A stretch of 6,106 bases of DNA, taken from the NCBI GenBank assembly GCA_938008005.1, contig CALLLZ010000429.1, forward strand, positions 1-6,106, given 5' to 3'. Positions 1 to 6,106 of the stretch are shown here, one piece after another. How positions within the stretch are numbered: the first letter of the stretch is position 1; every line of letters begins with the position of its first letter. The notes under the pieces are model-generated. The model saw nothing but the letters and a program-made list of their open reading frames with translations, was not told where the DNA came from and did not search any database. Position numbers and translations under genes: made by a program. This DNA is from an uncultured Marinicella sp. (GTDB lineage Bacteria; Pseudomonadota; Gammaproteobacteria; Xanthomonadales; Marinicellaceae).

Positions 1-1
1 G

Positions 2-901
2 ATTTTGGCATTAATTCTGGTATTGGTTCCAGGCATTGGTGTTGAAGTGAACGGAGCCCGGCGATGGATTAATTTAGGTGTGTCCAGATTTCAAGTAGTA
101 GAAGCCATCAAGTTGGCATTGATTATGTCATTGGCTACATACGTAGTTAAGCATAAGAAAGGTATTCAAAATTCTATGCTAGGGGTGTTGAAGCCGTTAA
201 TTATTGTGGTACTTATTGCAGGGTTGTTGTTGGTTCAACCAGATTTTGGATCAGCGGTATTGCTGATGATAATTACATTGGTAATGGTTTATATAGCAGG
301 TGCACGCTATCGAGATTTAACTGTAATCAGTTTATTGGCAGGTTCGGCGATGATGGTCATTGCTTGGGCAGAACCCTATCGAGTGAAACGCTTGGTTAAC
401 TTTGTTGACCCGTGGCAAGATCCGTTCAATGCTGGTTTTCAATTGGTACAGGCGTTGATTGCGGTTGGTCGTGGTGAAATCACTGGTGTTGGTATAGGTT
501 CAAGTATTCAAAAATTATTTTATTTACCAGAGGCGCACACTGATTTTATTTTTGCTGTATACGCAGAAGAAATGGGCTTTATGGGTGTATTGATATTAAT
601 CGCCTTGTTTGTGTTGTTGATATATCGAATTTTTAAAGTGGCACGGAATGCATTTGATCAAGGCAATGATTTTGCTGGTTTTATGTGTACAGGTATCGCA
701 GTTTGGATGGCCTTACAAGCTTTTTTAAGCATGGGGGTTAATCTTGGCATGCTTCCAACCAAGGGATTAACGCTGCCGTTTATTTCTTCGGGTGGTAGTG
801 CCATTATGATGAATATTATAGCTCTGAGTGTGGTGTTCAGAATTTCATATGAAAATCGGAAAATGCATTTCAGAGCCAGTAAAACGGAGGCCATCATATG
901 A
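2..901 (+). CDS. ftsW: FtsW, septal peptidoglycan glycosyltransferase (SEDS family), 5' partial
   Basis: Polytopic inner-membrane SEDS protein that polymerises lipid II into glycan strands at the division septum, working with PBP3/FtsI and activated through FtsQLB and FtsN. The frame is already open at the window edge, so the gene begins upstream. By comparison with E. coli FtsW (about 414 aa), roughly 115 N-terminal residues are missing. Counting residue 1 from the TTG at 5-7 (an internal codon, not a start), visible motifs are NGARRWI (16-22), QPDFG (78-82), EPYRVKR (123-129), YLPEAHTDFIF (173-183), whose Asp180 matches the E. coli catalytic Asp297, and PTKGLTLPFISSGGS (251-265). Several hydrophobic membrane segments lie between them. 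The Arg-rich tail after the last segment is short. The loop motif usually read QPSE is QVVE here (30-33). The stop codon overlaps the murG start by 4 bases (ATGA). FtsW is favoured over RodA because of the dcw context and the close match to E. coli FtsW. Confidence 0.97.
   Translation: MLALILVLVPGIGVEVNGARRWINLGVSRFQVVEAIKLALIMSLATYVVKHKKGIQNSMLGVLKPLIIVVLIAGLLLVQPDFGSAVLLMIITLVMVYIAGARYRDLTVISLLAGSAMMVIAWAEPYRVKRLVNFVDPWQDPFNAGFQLVQALIAVGRGEITGVGIGSSIQKLFYLPEAHTDFIFAVYAEEMGFMGVLILIALFVLLIYRIFKVARNAFDQGNDFAGFMCTGIAVWMALQAFLSMGVNLGMLPTKGLTLPFISSGGSAIMMNIIALSVVFRISYENRKMHFRASKTEAII
886..890 (+). promoter_or_regulatory. murG Shine-Dalgarno (GGAGG)
   Basis: GGAGG lies within the last codons of ftsW, 7 bases before the ATG at 898. 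It is the best ribosome binding site in the window and fixes the murG start, which overlaps the ftsW stop as ATGA. A strong site despite the overlap suggests that murG can recruit ribosomes itself as well as by coupling. Confidence 0.8.
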
Positions 902-1944
902 ATTTTGCAGTTATGGCTGGTGGTACTGGTGGACATATTTTTCCAGGTATAGCTGTGGCGAAATCACTACAGAAAAAAGGACATAAAATATTTTGGTTGG
1001 GTGCGCAAGGCGGTATGGAAGAGCGGATAGTTAAGCAGCATGGCATTCAATTGACTCTGTTGCCGATTAAACCACTTCGAGGTAAAGGTGTTGCAGGAAT
1101 GTTGACCATGCCTTTTAGGCTGTTAAAAGGTATTTGGCAAGCGCGGAGATTTTTTAAAACCAATGAAATTCATGCAGCCATAAGCATGGGGGGGTATGTA
1201 TCTGCTCCTGGTGGTTTCGCTACAGCATTATGTAAAACGAAATTAATTGTGCATGAACAAAACAGTGTTTTTGGTATGACCAATAAAAGTTTGGCAAAAC
1301 GTGCCAGTTTAGTGATGACTGGATTTGATTTGTCAGACCAGTTCAATGCCCAGTGGGTTGGTAACCCAGTTCGTGACAGCATAGAGCGTATCGATAAACA
1401 TTCAAACCGCACTAAGCCATTGAATGTACTGGTATTAGGTGGTTCTTTGGGCGCGCAATCATTGAATACAATGGTACCTAATTGTTTGTCAGAATGGATT
1501 AACAATGGAGAAATAAAAATTAAACATCAGTGTGGTCGAGATAAGTTACGAGCCACCCAAGCAGCTTATGGTGATTTGGCTTTGCAAGTAGATATACAAG
1601 AGTTTATTCAAGACATGGCAAATGTATACCGATGGGCCGATGTGTGTATTTGTCGAGCTGGTGCATTAACCATAGCTGAAATTTGTACAGTAGGTATTCC
1701 AACTATATTTGTACCATATCCATATGCAGTAGATGATCACCAGACACACAATGCTTTGAGTCTAATAAAGAAAAAAGCTGCATTGATGTGGGAAGAGTCA
1801 AGCGATGAGAAACTTTTTATTGAACACTTTAAGTATTTGTCAGAACCAGAGAACCGCATCAATATGCAAGAAGCTTTGATGGTTATGCGTAAAACCCATG
1901 TGTCAGATCAAATCGCGGATATGTGTGAGCAGGTGGTGGCATGA
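898..1944 (+). CDS. murG: MurG, UDP-GlcNAc:lipid I N-acetylglucosaminyltransferase
   Basis: Transfers GlcNAc from UDP-GlcNAc to lipid I to form lipid II, acting peripherally on the cytoplasmic face of the inner membrane. At 348 aa it is close to E. coli MurG (355). It has the two-domain GT-B layout. The N-terminal lipid I-binding domain carries the G-loop GGTGGHIFPG (8-17), the LRGKG segment (60-64), a second Gly-rich loop SMGGYVSAPGG (96-106) and HEQN (119-122). GNPVR (155-159) lies at the domain junction. The C-terminal nucleotide-sugar domain carries GGSLGAQSLN (181-190), CRAGALTIAEI (252-262), whose Glu261 matches the E. coli Glu that binds the sugar nucleotide, and DDHQTHNA (279-286). 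The last is the common family form, unlike the altered E. coli sequence. The start is well supported by GGAGG 7 bases upstream and by the G-loop beginning near residue 8. It overlaps ftsW and murC by 4 bases each. Nothing appears broken. Confidence 0.98.
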   Translation: MNFAVMAGGTGGHIFPGIAVAKSLQKKGHKIFWLGAQGGMEERIVKQHGIQLTLLPIKPLRGKGVAGMLTMPFRLLKGIWQARRFFKTNEIHAAISMGGYVSAPGGFATALCKTKLIVHEQNSVFGMTNKSLAKRASLVMTGFDLSDQFNAQWVGNPVRDSIERIDKHSNRTKPLNVLVLGGSLGAQSLNTMVPNCLSEWINNGEIKIKHQCGRDKLRATQAAYGDLALQVDIQEFIQDMANVYRWADVCICRAGALTIAEICTVGIPTIFVPYPYAVDDHQTHNALSLIKKKAALMWEESSDEKLFIEHFKYLSEPENRINMQEALMVMRKTHVSDQIADMCEQVVA

Positions 1945-3365
1945 GTTATTTAAATCCGGAACATAAGTTTGCCAGCAGAATGCAATGCATTCATTTGATT
2001 GGTATTGGTGGCTCTGGTATGTCTGGTATTGCTGAAGTGCTACATAACTTAGATTTTAAAGTAAGTGGTTCTGACCTAAACGACAGTAAGGTGACGTCGC
2101 GCCTGGTTAATATGGGCATAGAAGTGGTTTTTGGACATGATGCAGCACATGTGGAATTAGCAGACGTGGTTGTTTATTCGTCGGCCATCAAAGCTGAAAA
2201 CCAAGAGTTGAAAGCGGCAAAAGCAGCTCAAATACCGGTATTAACCCGTGCTGAAATGTTGGCTGAATTGATGAGGTTTAAAGTGGGTATTGCTGTGGCT
2301 GGAACGCATGGTAAAACCACAACCACCAGTTTAGTGGCTAGCATTTTAACAGAAGCCGGATTGGATCCTACATTCGTGATTGGAGGTTTGTTAACTTCGG
2401 CTGGTACCAATGCAGGTCTTGGGACCAGTGAATACTTGGTTGCTGAAGCAGATGAATCAGATGGGTCTTTTCAATTATTGCAACCAGTGATGGCTATTGT
2501 GACTAATATTGACGAAGATCACATGGCGACGTTTGACAATGACTTAGACCAATTGAAACAATCATTCGCTACTTTCTTGCACCGCGTTCCATTTTATGGT
2601 GTAACTGTGATGTGTGTTGATGATGATCATGTTTATGAATTGGCACAACAAATATCCCGTCATCAGATCACATATGGATTAACCGATCGTGCACAAATAC
2701 AAGCTGTGAACTTGAAACAAAGCCAACAATACATGTGGTTTGATGTGCTGATCAATGATCAAATGGTGCTACAGCAAGTGAAATTAAACCTGCCCGGTGA
2801 GCACAATGTACTTAATGCATTGGCAGCCATAGCCATAGGTATTGAATTAGAAGTTGATATGCAAGCAATGCATAAAGCGTTGGCAGATTTTAATGGTGTT
2901 GGTAGGCGCTTTAACATATATCCAGATTATTCAATAGATAACAAAGCAATTACCTTGGTTGATGACTATGCCCATCATCCAACAGAGCTGGCAGCTGTCA
3001 TCCAAGCCTGTAAAGAAGGTTGGCATGAAAGTAGGTTGGTGATGGTATTTCAGCCACATCGCTACAGTCGAACCCGTGACTTGTTTGATGATTTTGCCGG
3101 TGTCTTAAATGCAGTGGATGTTTTGATTATTTCAGAAGTTTACCCGGCTGGGGAGGATGTGATTTCAGGCGCGACTGCCAATGATTTGTGCCGAAGTATC
3201 AGAAATCGTGGCAAATTAGATCCAGTTTTTGTGCAAGACATAAAGGCAGTTCCAGAAGCATTATCACACGTTGTAGAGGAAGCTGATGTGTTATTGATGG
3301 TAGGTGCGGGTAATATCGGTGGATTGATTCAGACCATGATAAGTTCAGGGGGCTACAGTGAGTAA
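1941..3365 (+). CDS. murC: MurC, UDP-N-acetylmuramate--L-alanine ligase
   Basis: Cytoplasmic ATP-dependent Mur ligase that adds L-alanine to UDP-MurNAc, the first step of stem-peptide assembly. At 474 aa it is slightly shorter than E. coli MurC (491). Three domains are visible. The N-terminal Rossmann-like UDP-binding domain has IHLIGIGGSGMSGIAE (17-32) and YSSAI (79-83). The central ATPase domain has the P-loop GTHGKTTTTS (121-130), EADESDGSF (169-177), NIDEDHM (189-195) and GEHNVLNALAAIA (286-298), followed by GRRF (321-324). The C-terminal domain has DDYAHHPTE (341-349), FQPHRYSRT (370-378), YPAGE (401-405) and GAGN (455-458). DDYAHHPTE and HRYSRT are characteristic of MurC, but the related Mpl ligase shares much of this; the dcw location and first-step gene order decide for MurC. 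The ATG overlaps the murG stop as ATGA, with a modest AGGTGG (1931-1936) 4 bases upstream. The end overlaps ddl by 8 bases. murB does not follow. Confidence 0.98.
   Translation: MSYLNPEHKFASRMQCIHLIGIGGSGMSGIAEVLHNLDFKVSGSDLNDSKVTSRLVNMGIEVVFGHDAAHVELADVVVYSSAIKAENQELKAAKAAQIPVLTRAEMLAELMRFKVGIAVAGTHGKTTTTSLVASILTEAGLDPTFVIGGLLTSAGTNAGLGTSEYLVAEADESDGSFQLLQPVMAIVTNIDEDHMATFDNDLDQLKQSFATFLHRVPFYGVTVMCVDDDHVYELAQQISRHQITYGLTDRAQIQAVNLKQSQQYMWFDVLINDQMVLQQVKLNLPGEHNVLNALAAIAIGIELEVDMQAMHKALADFNGVGRRFNIYPDYSIDNKAITLVDDYAHHPTELAAVIQACKEGWHESRLVMVFQPHRYSRTRDLFDDFAGVLNAVDVLIISEVYPAGEDVISGATANDLCRSIRNRGKLDPVFVQDIKAVPEALSHVVEEADVLLMVGAGNIGGLIQTMISSGGYSE
3347..3352 (+). promoter_or_regulatory. ddl Shine-Dalgarno (AGGGGG) supporting a GTG start
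   Basis: AGGGGG in the last codons of murC lies 5 bases before the GTG at 3358. It supports GTG as the ddl start, the only complete gene here not opening with ATG. The resulting overlap with murC reads GTGAGTAA, where TAA is the murC stop. Confidence 0.65.
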
Positions 3366-4290
3366 ATTAAATTCACAAAGTCTCGCTGTGGCACTGTTAA
3401 TGGGTGGTCAGTCCGCTGAGCGTGAAGTGTCTCTTAACTCGGGTGCTGCCATCCATCAGGCGTTAAAGGCATTAGGACATCAAGTACATGTTGCTGATGG
3501 TATTACAGGGCTGAAGCAATTGAATAAGCAAGCAGTCGATGTCGTTTTTAATATATTACATGGTGCTGATGGTGAAGATGGCCAATTAGCGGCTTGGTTG
3601 AACTTAGAAGGTTATCGATCAACATGTGTAGATTATGCTGCTGCCAGCTTAAGTTGGCATAAGGATCATGCCAAAGCAATTGTGAAAAAAGTTGGGGTAC
3701 GTACGCCTGACAGTCAATTGTTGAAGCATGCCAGTGACTTGATTATAAGTAATACTGGACCGTGGATTGTTAAACCAGCAGCTGAAGGCTCAAGTGTGGG
3801 TTTGTTCAAAGCAAACAATGAAGAAGAACTGAGCAAGGCTGTTGATAATGCGTTTGAAGTAGCAACTGAAATTTTGGTTGAAGATTTTATTGATGGTGTT
3901 GAGTGTACTGTTGGCGTTGTAGGCGATGTGGTATTGCCGGTTGTGAGTATTGTGCCAGAGTCAGAGCTATATGATTATCATGCGAAATATCAAAGCGAAA
4001 GTACACAGTATTATTGCCCTGCGAATTTTGAAAAACAATGGCAAGTGGAGTTACAACGGGATGCCAAAAGCGCTTGTAAAGCATTAAATATCAATGGATG
4101 GTGCAGGGTTGACTTCATTATTGATAATAAAGGTCAGGGTTGGTTTCTTGAAGTCAACACAACCCCCGGAATGACTAATAACAGTTTATTGCCAAAAGCA
4201 GCAGCGGTTCATGGTTGGGATTTTATGCAACTGGTGGCACAAATATTAAAAACGGCTGATAGCGGCCTTCCTGGAGATGTCCATGGGTAA
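3358..4290 (+). CDS. ddl: D-alanine--D-alanine ligase (Ddl)
   Basis: Cytoplasmic ATP-grasp ligase that joins two D-alanines for the MurF step. At 310 aa it is close to E. coli DdlB (306), and the catalytic residues fall at a near-constant offset of -5. GGQSAEREVSLNSG (16-29) holds Glu21 (E. coli Glu15); HGADGEDG (68-75) is the first family signature; IVKPAAEGSSVG (137-148) holds Lys139 and Ser145 (E. coli Lys144, Ser150); HAKYQSESTQYYCPA (208-222) holds Tyr211 (E. coli Tyr216), the residue type expected of a D-Ala-D-Ala rather than D-Ala-D-lactate ligase; RVDFII (250-255) and LEVNTTPGMTNNSL (264-277) supply the metal and substrate ligands Asp252, Glu265 and Asn267. Residues 76-102 are atypical: the usual PYTGSG-like stretch and MDK are replaced, although the spacing is unchanged and Lys102 is kept. 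The residue before Arg250 is Cys rather than the usual small residue. The GTG start overlaps murC by 8 bases; the end overlaps ftsQ by 8. An active enzyme is likely. Confidence 0.95.
   Translation: MSKLNSQSLAVALLMGGQSAEREVSLNSGAAIHQALKALGHQVHVADGITGLKQLNKQAVDVVFNILHGADGEDGQLAAWLNLEGYRSTCVDYAAASLSWHKDHAKAIVKKVGVRTPDSQLLKHASDLIISNTGPWIVKPAAEGSSVGLFKANNEEELSKAVDNAFEVATEILVEDFIDGVECTVGVVGDVVLPVVSIVPESELYDYHAKYQSESTQYYCPANFEKQWQVELQRDAKSACKALNINGWCRVDFIIDNKGQGWFLEVNTTPGMTNNSLLPKAAAVHGWDFMQLVAQILKTADSGLPGDVHG
4273..4276 (+). promoter_or_regulatory. ftsQ Shine-Dalgarno (GGAG) that selects the start
   Basis: GGAG abuts the in-frame ATG at 4277 with no spacer, which is too close for normal initiation, but sits 6 bases before the next in-frame ATG at 4283. 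A third in-frame ATG at 4295 is too far away (18 bases). The site therefore favours 4283 as the ftsQ start. Confidence 0.65.
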
Positions 4291-5035
4291 GGCAATGCAA
4301 TTAACCATTATATTCAGTCTGTTGGTGTTGTTATTAGTGGTGGCGATGATGAGTGGTTTGATCCAGTCTGATCGTTGGCGAATCAGTCAATTAGAGGTGG
4401 CCGCTGACTATAATCGGATCACACCAGAACAGTTACGCCTGATGGTGGCAAAAACGCCTGAACGTTCATTTTTTAGACTTGATGCTGAAAAAGTTAAAGC
4501 CGATATAGAACTCATGCCATGGGTGCGTTATGCGCATGTAGTGAAGCAATGGCCAGATACACTGAGAATTACCATCAAAGAGCATCAAGCGATTGCAATT
4601 TGGAATGGTGTAGATTTACTCAATCAATCAGGTGAAGTTTTCCAAGTTGATGCTGTAGATCATTTAAAAGCATTGCCGCGTATTTATGGTTTAAGTGAAG
4701 ATTCAGCATTAACCTTAGAAAACTTCAATCGATTTAATCAGTTACTTAAACCAGTTGGATTCGAAATCAGTGAGGCTAAAGTCAATGAGAGAGGGGATTG
4801 GCGGCTTGTATTGCGCAACGGTCTGGAAGTGATGTTAGGGTCTGAAAAACATGAAGCCAGGGTTTTGAGGTTGGCAGAGACATGGGAGCAATTGTTAGCA
4901 GCTTCAAAGCAGCTGCCTGAACGTGTGGATTTACGTTATAGCAACGGGTATGTAGTTAGGTGGCGCTCTGATAATGAAGTAACTGAGCGCAAGTTGAATA
5001 TAGGATTAACCTTTGATCAGCGAGAAATGGGATAA
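4283..5035 (+). CDS. ftsQ: FtsQ, cell division protein (POTRA domain, divisome scaffold)
   Basis: Bitopic inner-membrane protein that binds FtsB/FtsL in the periplasm, recruits late divisome proteins and helps control FtsWI activation. With the start at 4283 it has 250 aa (E. coli 276). A very short cytoplasmic tail with one Lys is followed by one membrane segment (about 7-26). Next comes a POTRA domain from RISQLEV (33-39) to about 100, including MPWVRYAHV (78-86) and KQWPDTLRI (88-96), which closely matches the E. coli KQWPD motif. The FtsQ beta domain follows, with PRIYG (132-136) and a terminal VDLRYSNGYVVRW strand region (215-227), matching the part of E. coli FtsQ that forms the FtsB-binding surface. 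The longer reading from ATG 4277 adds only Met-Ser; 4283 is preferred because GGAG is correctly spaced for it. It overlaps ddl by 8 bases as ATGGGTAA and ends 2 bases before ftsA. The short cytoplasmic tail is the main difference from E. coli. Confidence 0.95.
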   Translation: MGKAMQLTIIFSLLVLLLVVAMMSGLIQSDRWRISQLEVAADYNRITPEQLRLMVAKTPERSFFRLDAEKVKADIELMPWVRYAHVVKQWPDTLRITIKEHQAIAIWNGVDLLNQSGEVFQVDAVDHLKALPRIYGLSEDSALTLENFNRFNQLLKPVGFEISEAKVNERGDWRLVLRNGLEVMLGSEKHEARVLRLAETWEQLLAASKQLPERVDLRYSNGYVVRWRSDNEVTERKLNIGLTFDQREMG

Positions 5036-5037
5036 AC

Positions 5038-6106
5038 ATGGCTAAGAAGCATGAAACAAAATTACAAGTTGGTTTAGATATTGGAACCTCTAAAGTGGTG
5101 GCGATTGTTGGAGAACATCACCCAGATGGCTCTATTGAGGTGGTCGGTATTGGTTCATCTCCTTCTCGTGGTTTAAAACGAGGCGTGGTGGTTGATATCG
5201 AGTCAACAGTGCAGTCGATCAAGCGTGCCATTGAAGAAGCTGAGTTGATGGCGGGTTGTGAAATTCAATCGGTATATGTTGGTATAGCTGGTAGTCATAT
5301 TCGCAGTATCAATTCTGATGGCATCGTTGCGATCAAGGACAAAGAAGTCACTAAAGTTGATGTTGAAAAAGTATTGGATGCGGCCAAAGCAGTGCCGATT
5401 CCTAATGACCAAAAAGTGTTGCATGTTTTGCCACAAGAATACGTGATTGATGGACAAGATGGTATTCGCCATCCAATCGGGATGTCAGGCGTTCGTTTAG
5501 AAGCAAGGGTGCATTTGATTACAGGTTCTGAAAGTGCAGCACAAAACATCACCAAATGTGTAGCACGATGTGGTTTATCGGTTGATCAAATGATCGTAGA
5601 GCAATTGGCATCATCAACAGCGGTATTAACCGAAGATGAAAAAGAGTTAGGCGTATGTATGGTTGATATTGGAGCAGGAACTACTGACATAGCAGTGTTC
5701 ACCAATGGCGCGATAAGGCATGTGTCAGCCATTCCAATAGCTGGTGATCAGGTGACTAATGATATTGCGGTATCAATGCGTACACCAACACAGCATGCGG
5801 AAGATATTAAATTGAAATATGCCTGTGCCTTGAGGCAATTGGCATCAGCAGAGGAAACCATTTCAGTACCTAGCGTAGGAGACCGTCAACCAAGGCGGCT
5901 AGCCAGACAAACGCTGGCAGAAGTGGTTGAACCTCGTTACGAAGAATTGTTTAGCCTGGTTCAGGCTGATTTGCAGCGCAGTGGTTATATAGATTTAATT
6001 GCTGCAGGAATTGTATTAACTGGTGGTGCTTCAAGAATGGAAGGGGCAGTGGAATTGGCAGAAGAAATATTCCATGTGCCAGTAAGGTTAGGAGTTCCAG
6101 TTAATG
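5038..6106 (+). CDS. ftsA: FtsA, actin-like cell division protein, 3' partial
   Basis: Actin-family ATPase that anchors FtsZ polymers to the inner membrane and relays activation to FtsWI. The reading frame from ATG 5038 stays open to the window end, giving 356 codons of about 410-420. Missing are the end of the C-terminal subdomain and the amphipathic membrane-targeting helix. Visible motifs are LDIGTSKVVAIVGE (13-26, phosphate-1 loop), SPSRGLKRG (41-49), the FtsA-specific 1C domain around 85-160 with LPQEYVID (131-138) and HLITGSE (159-165), CGLSVDQ (178-184), VDIGAGTTDIAVF (209-221, phosphate-2 loop), VTNDIA (239-244) and GIVLTGGASRMEG (324-336). Residue numbering matches E. coli FtsA over the first 300 positions, and Arg286, the site of the E. 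coli FtsA* R286W mutation, is conserved. A helix after about 301 is 7 residues shorter than in E. coli. It starts 2 bases after the ftsQ stop, with only a weak TGGGA (5028-5032) as ribosome site, so coupling to ftsQ is likely. Confidence 0.97.
   Translation, partial: MAKKHETKLQVGLDIGTSKVVAIVGEHHPDGSIEVVGIGSSPSRGLKRGVVVDIESTVQSIKRAIEEAELMAGCEIQSVYVGIAGSHIRSINSDGIVAIKDKEVTKVDVEKVLDAAKAVPIPNDQKVLHVLPQEYVIDGQDGIRHPIGMSGVRLEARVHLITGSESAAQNITKCVARCGLSVDQMIVEQLASSTAVLTEDEKELGVCMVDIGAGTTDIAVFTNGAIRHVSAIPIAGDQVTNDIAVSMRTPTQHAEDIKLKYACALRQLASAEETISVPSVGDRQPRRLARQTLAEVVEPRYEELFSLVQADLQRSGYIDLIAAGIVLTGGASRMEGAVELAEEIFHVPVRLGVPVN

Noticed and set aside
658..936. Antisense open frame of 92 codons across the ftsW/murG junction.
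   Set aside because: It lies opposite well-conserved FtsW and MurG sequence, its translation has no recognisable domain, and I saw no convincing ribosome site. It is a shadow frame.
2517..2760. Six GATC sites in about 244 bases of murC, five of them within 2625-2760.
   Set aside because: The sites fall in ordinary codons of MurC (Asp-His, Asp-Gln, Asp-Arg and similar) with no regular spacing, and GATC is frequent elsewhere in the window. Nothing suggests an origin or a SeqA-type site.
3721..3749. Possible sigma-70-like promoter inside ddl: TTGAAG, 17-base spacer, TATAAG, about 530 bases before ftsQ.
   Set aside because: E. coli has ftsQ-region promoters inside ddlB, so the position is plausible. 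However, the -35 matches only 4 of 6 bases, the extended -10 TG is misplaced, and such matches are expected by chance in AT-rich coding DNA.
5203..5555. Two overlapping antisense open frames (89 and 86 codons) opposite ftsA.
   Set aside because: The sense frame is clearly FtsA, with conserved motifs through this stretch. The antisense translations show no domain and overlap each other.
5665..5703. FtsA phosphate-2 loop reads DIGAGT rather than DIGGGT.
   Set aside because: Ala is an accepted alternative to Gly at this position in actin-family ATPases, so it does not suggest loss of function.
5941..6003. FtsA is about 7 residues shorter than E. coli FtsA before the AAGIVLTGG motif, suggesting a deletion.
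   Set aside because: The frame is intact and the flanks are conserved. The extra residues look like an E. coli-type extension rather than a loss here.

Overview
The window is a compact stretch of the bacterial division and cell wall (dcw) cluster, all on the + strand: ftsW (5' end missing), murG, murC, ddl, ftsQ and ftsA (3' end missing). The order matches that of Escherichia coli and Pseudomonas, with ddl directly after murC and no murB between them. Protein motifs also resemble gammaproteobacterial versions, and FtsA aligns without gaps to E. coli FtsA (recalled from memory) over about 300 residues. Base composition looks moderately AT-rich, low to mid 40s % GC by eye and not computed. A moderately AT-rich, non-enteric gammaproteobacterium is the best inference; I cannot name a genus.

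Layout: 2-901 ftsW, 898-1944 murG, 1941-3365 murC, 3358-4290 ddl, 4283-5035 ftsQ, 5038-6106 ftsA. Every junction overlaps by 4 or 8 bases or is separated by 2 bases. There is therefore no intergenic space for a terminator, small RNA or separate regulatory region, and the genes are almost certainly one translationally coupled transcription unit. I found no mobile element, CRISPR, tRNA, rRNA or repeat array.

How the genes work together: Ddl makes D-Ala-D-Ala and MurC adds L-Ala to UDP-MurNAc, both early cytoplasmic precursor steps. MurG adds GlcNAc to lipid I to make lipid II at the inner face of the membrane. FtsW polymerises lipid II at the septum. FtsQ links the early and late divisome through FtsB/FtsL, and FtsA tethers FtsZ filaments to the membrane and signals to the septal synthase.

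I see no previously undescribed system. The points worth a second look are small: an atypical segment in Ddl, an atypical SEDS motif in FtsW, the FtsW residues at two positions where E. coli gain-of-function mutations are known, the choice of ftsQ start, and two 8-base gene overlaps built the same way.
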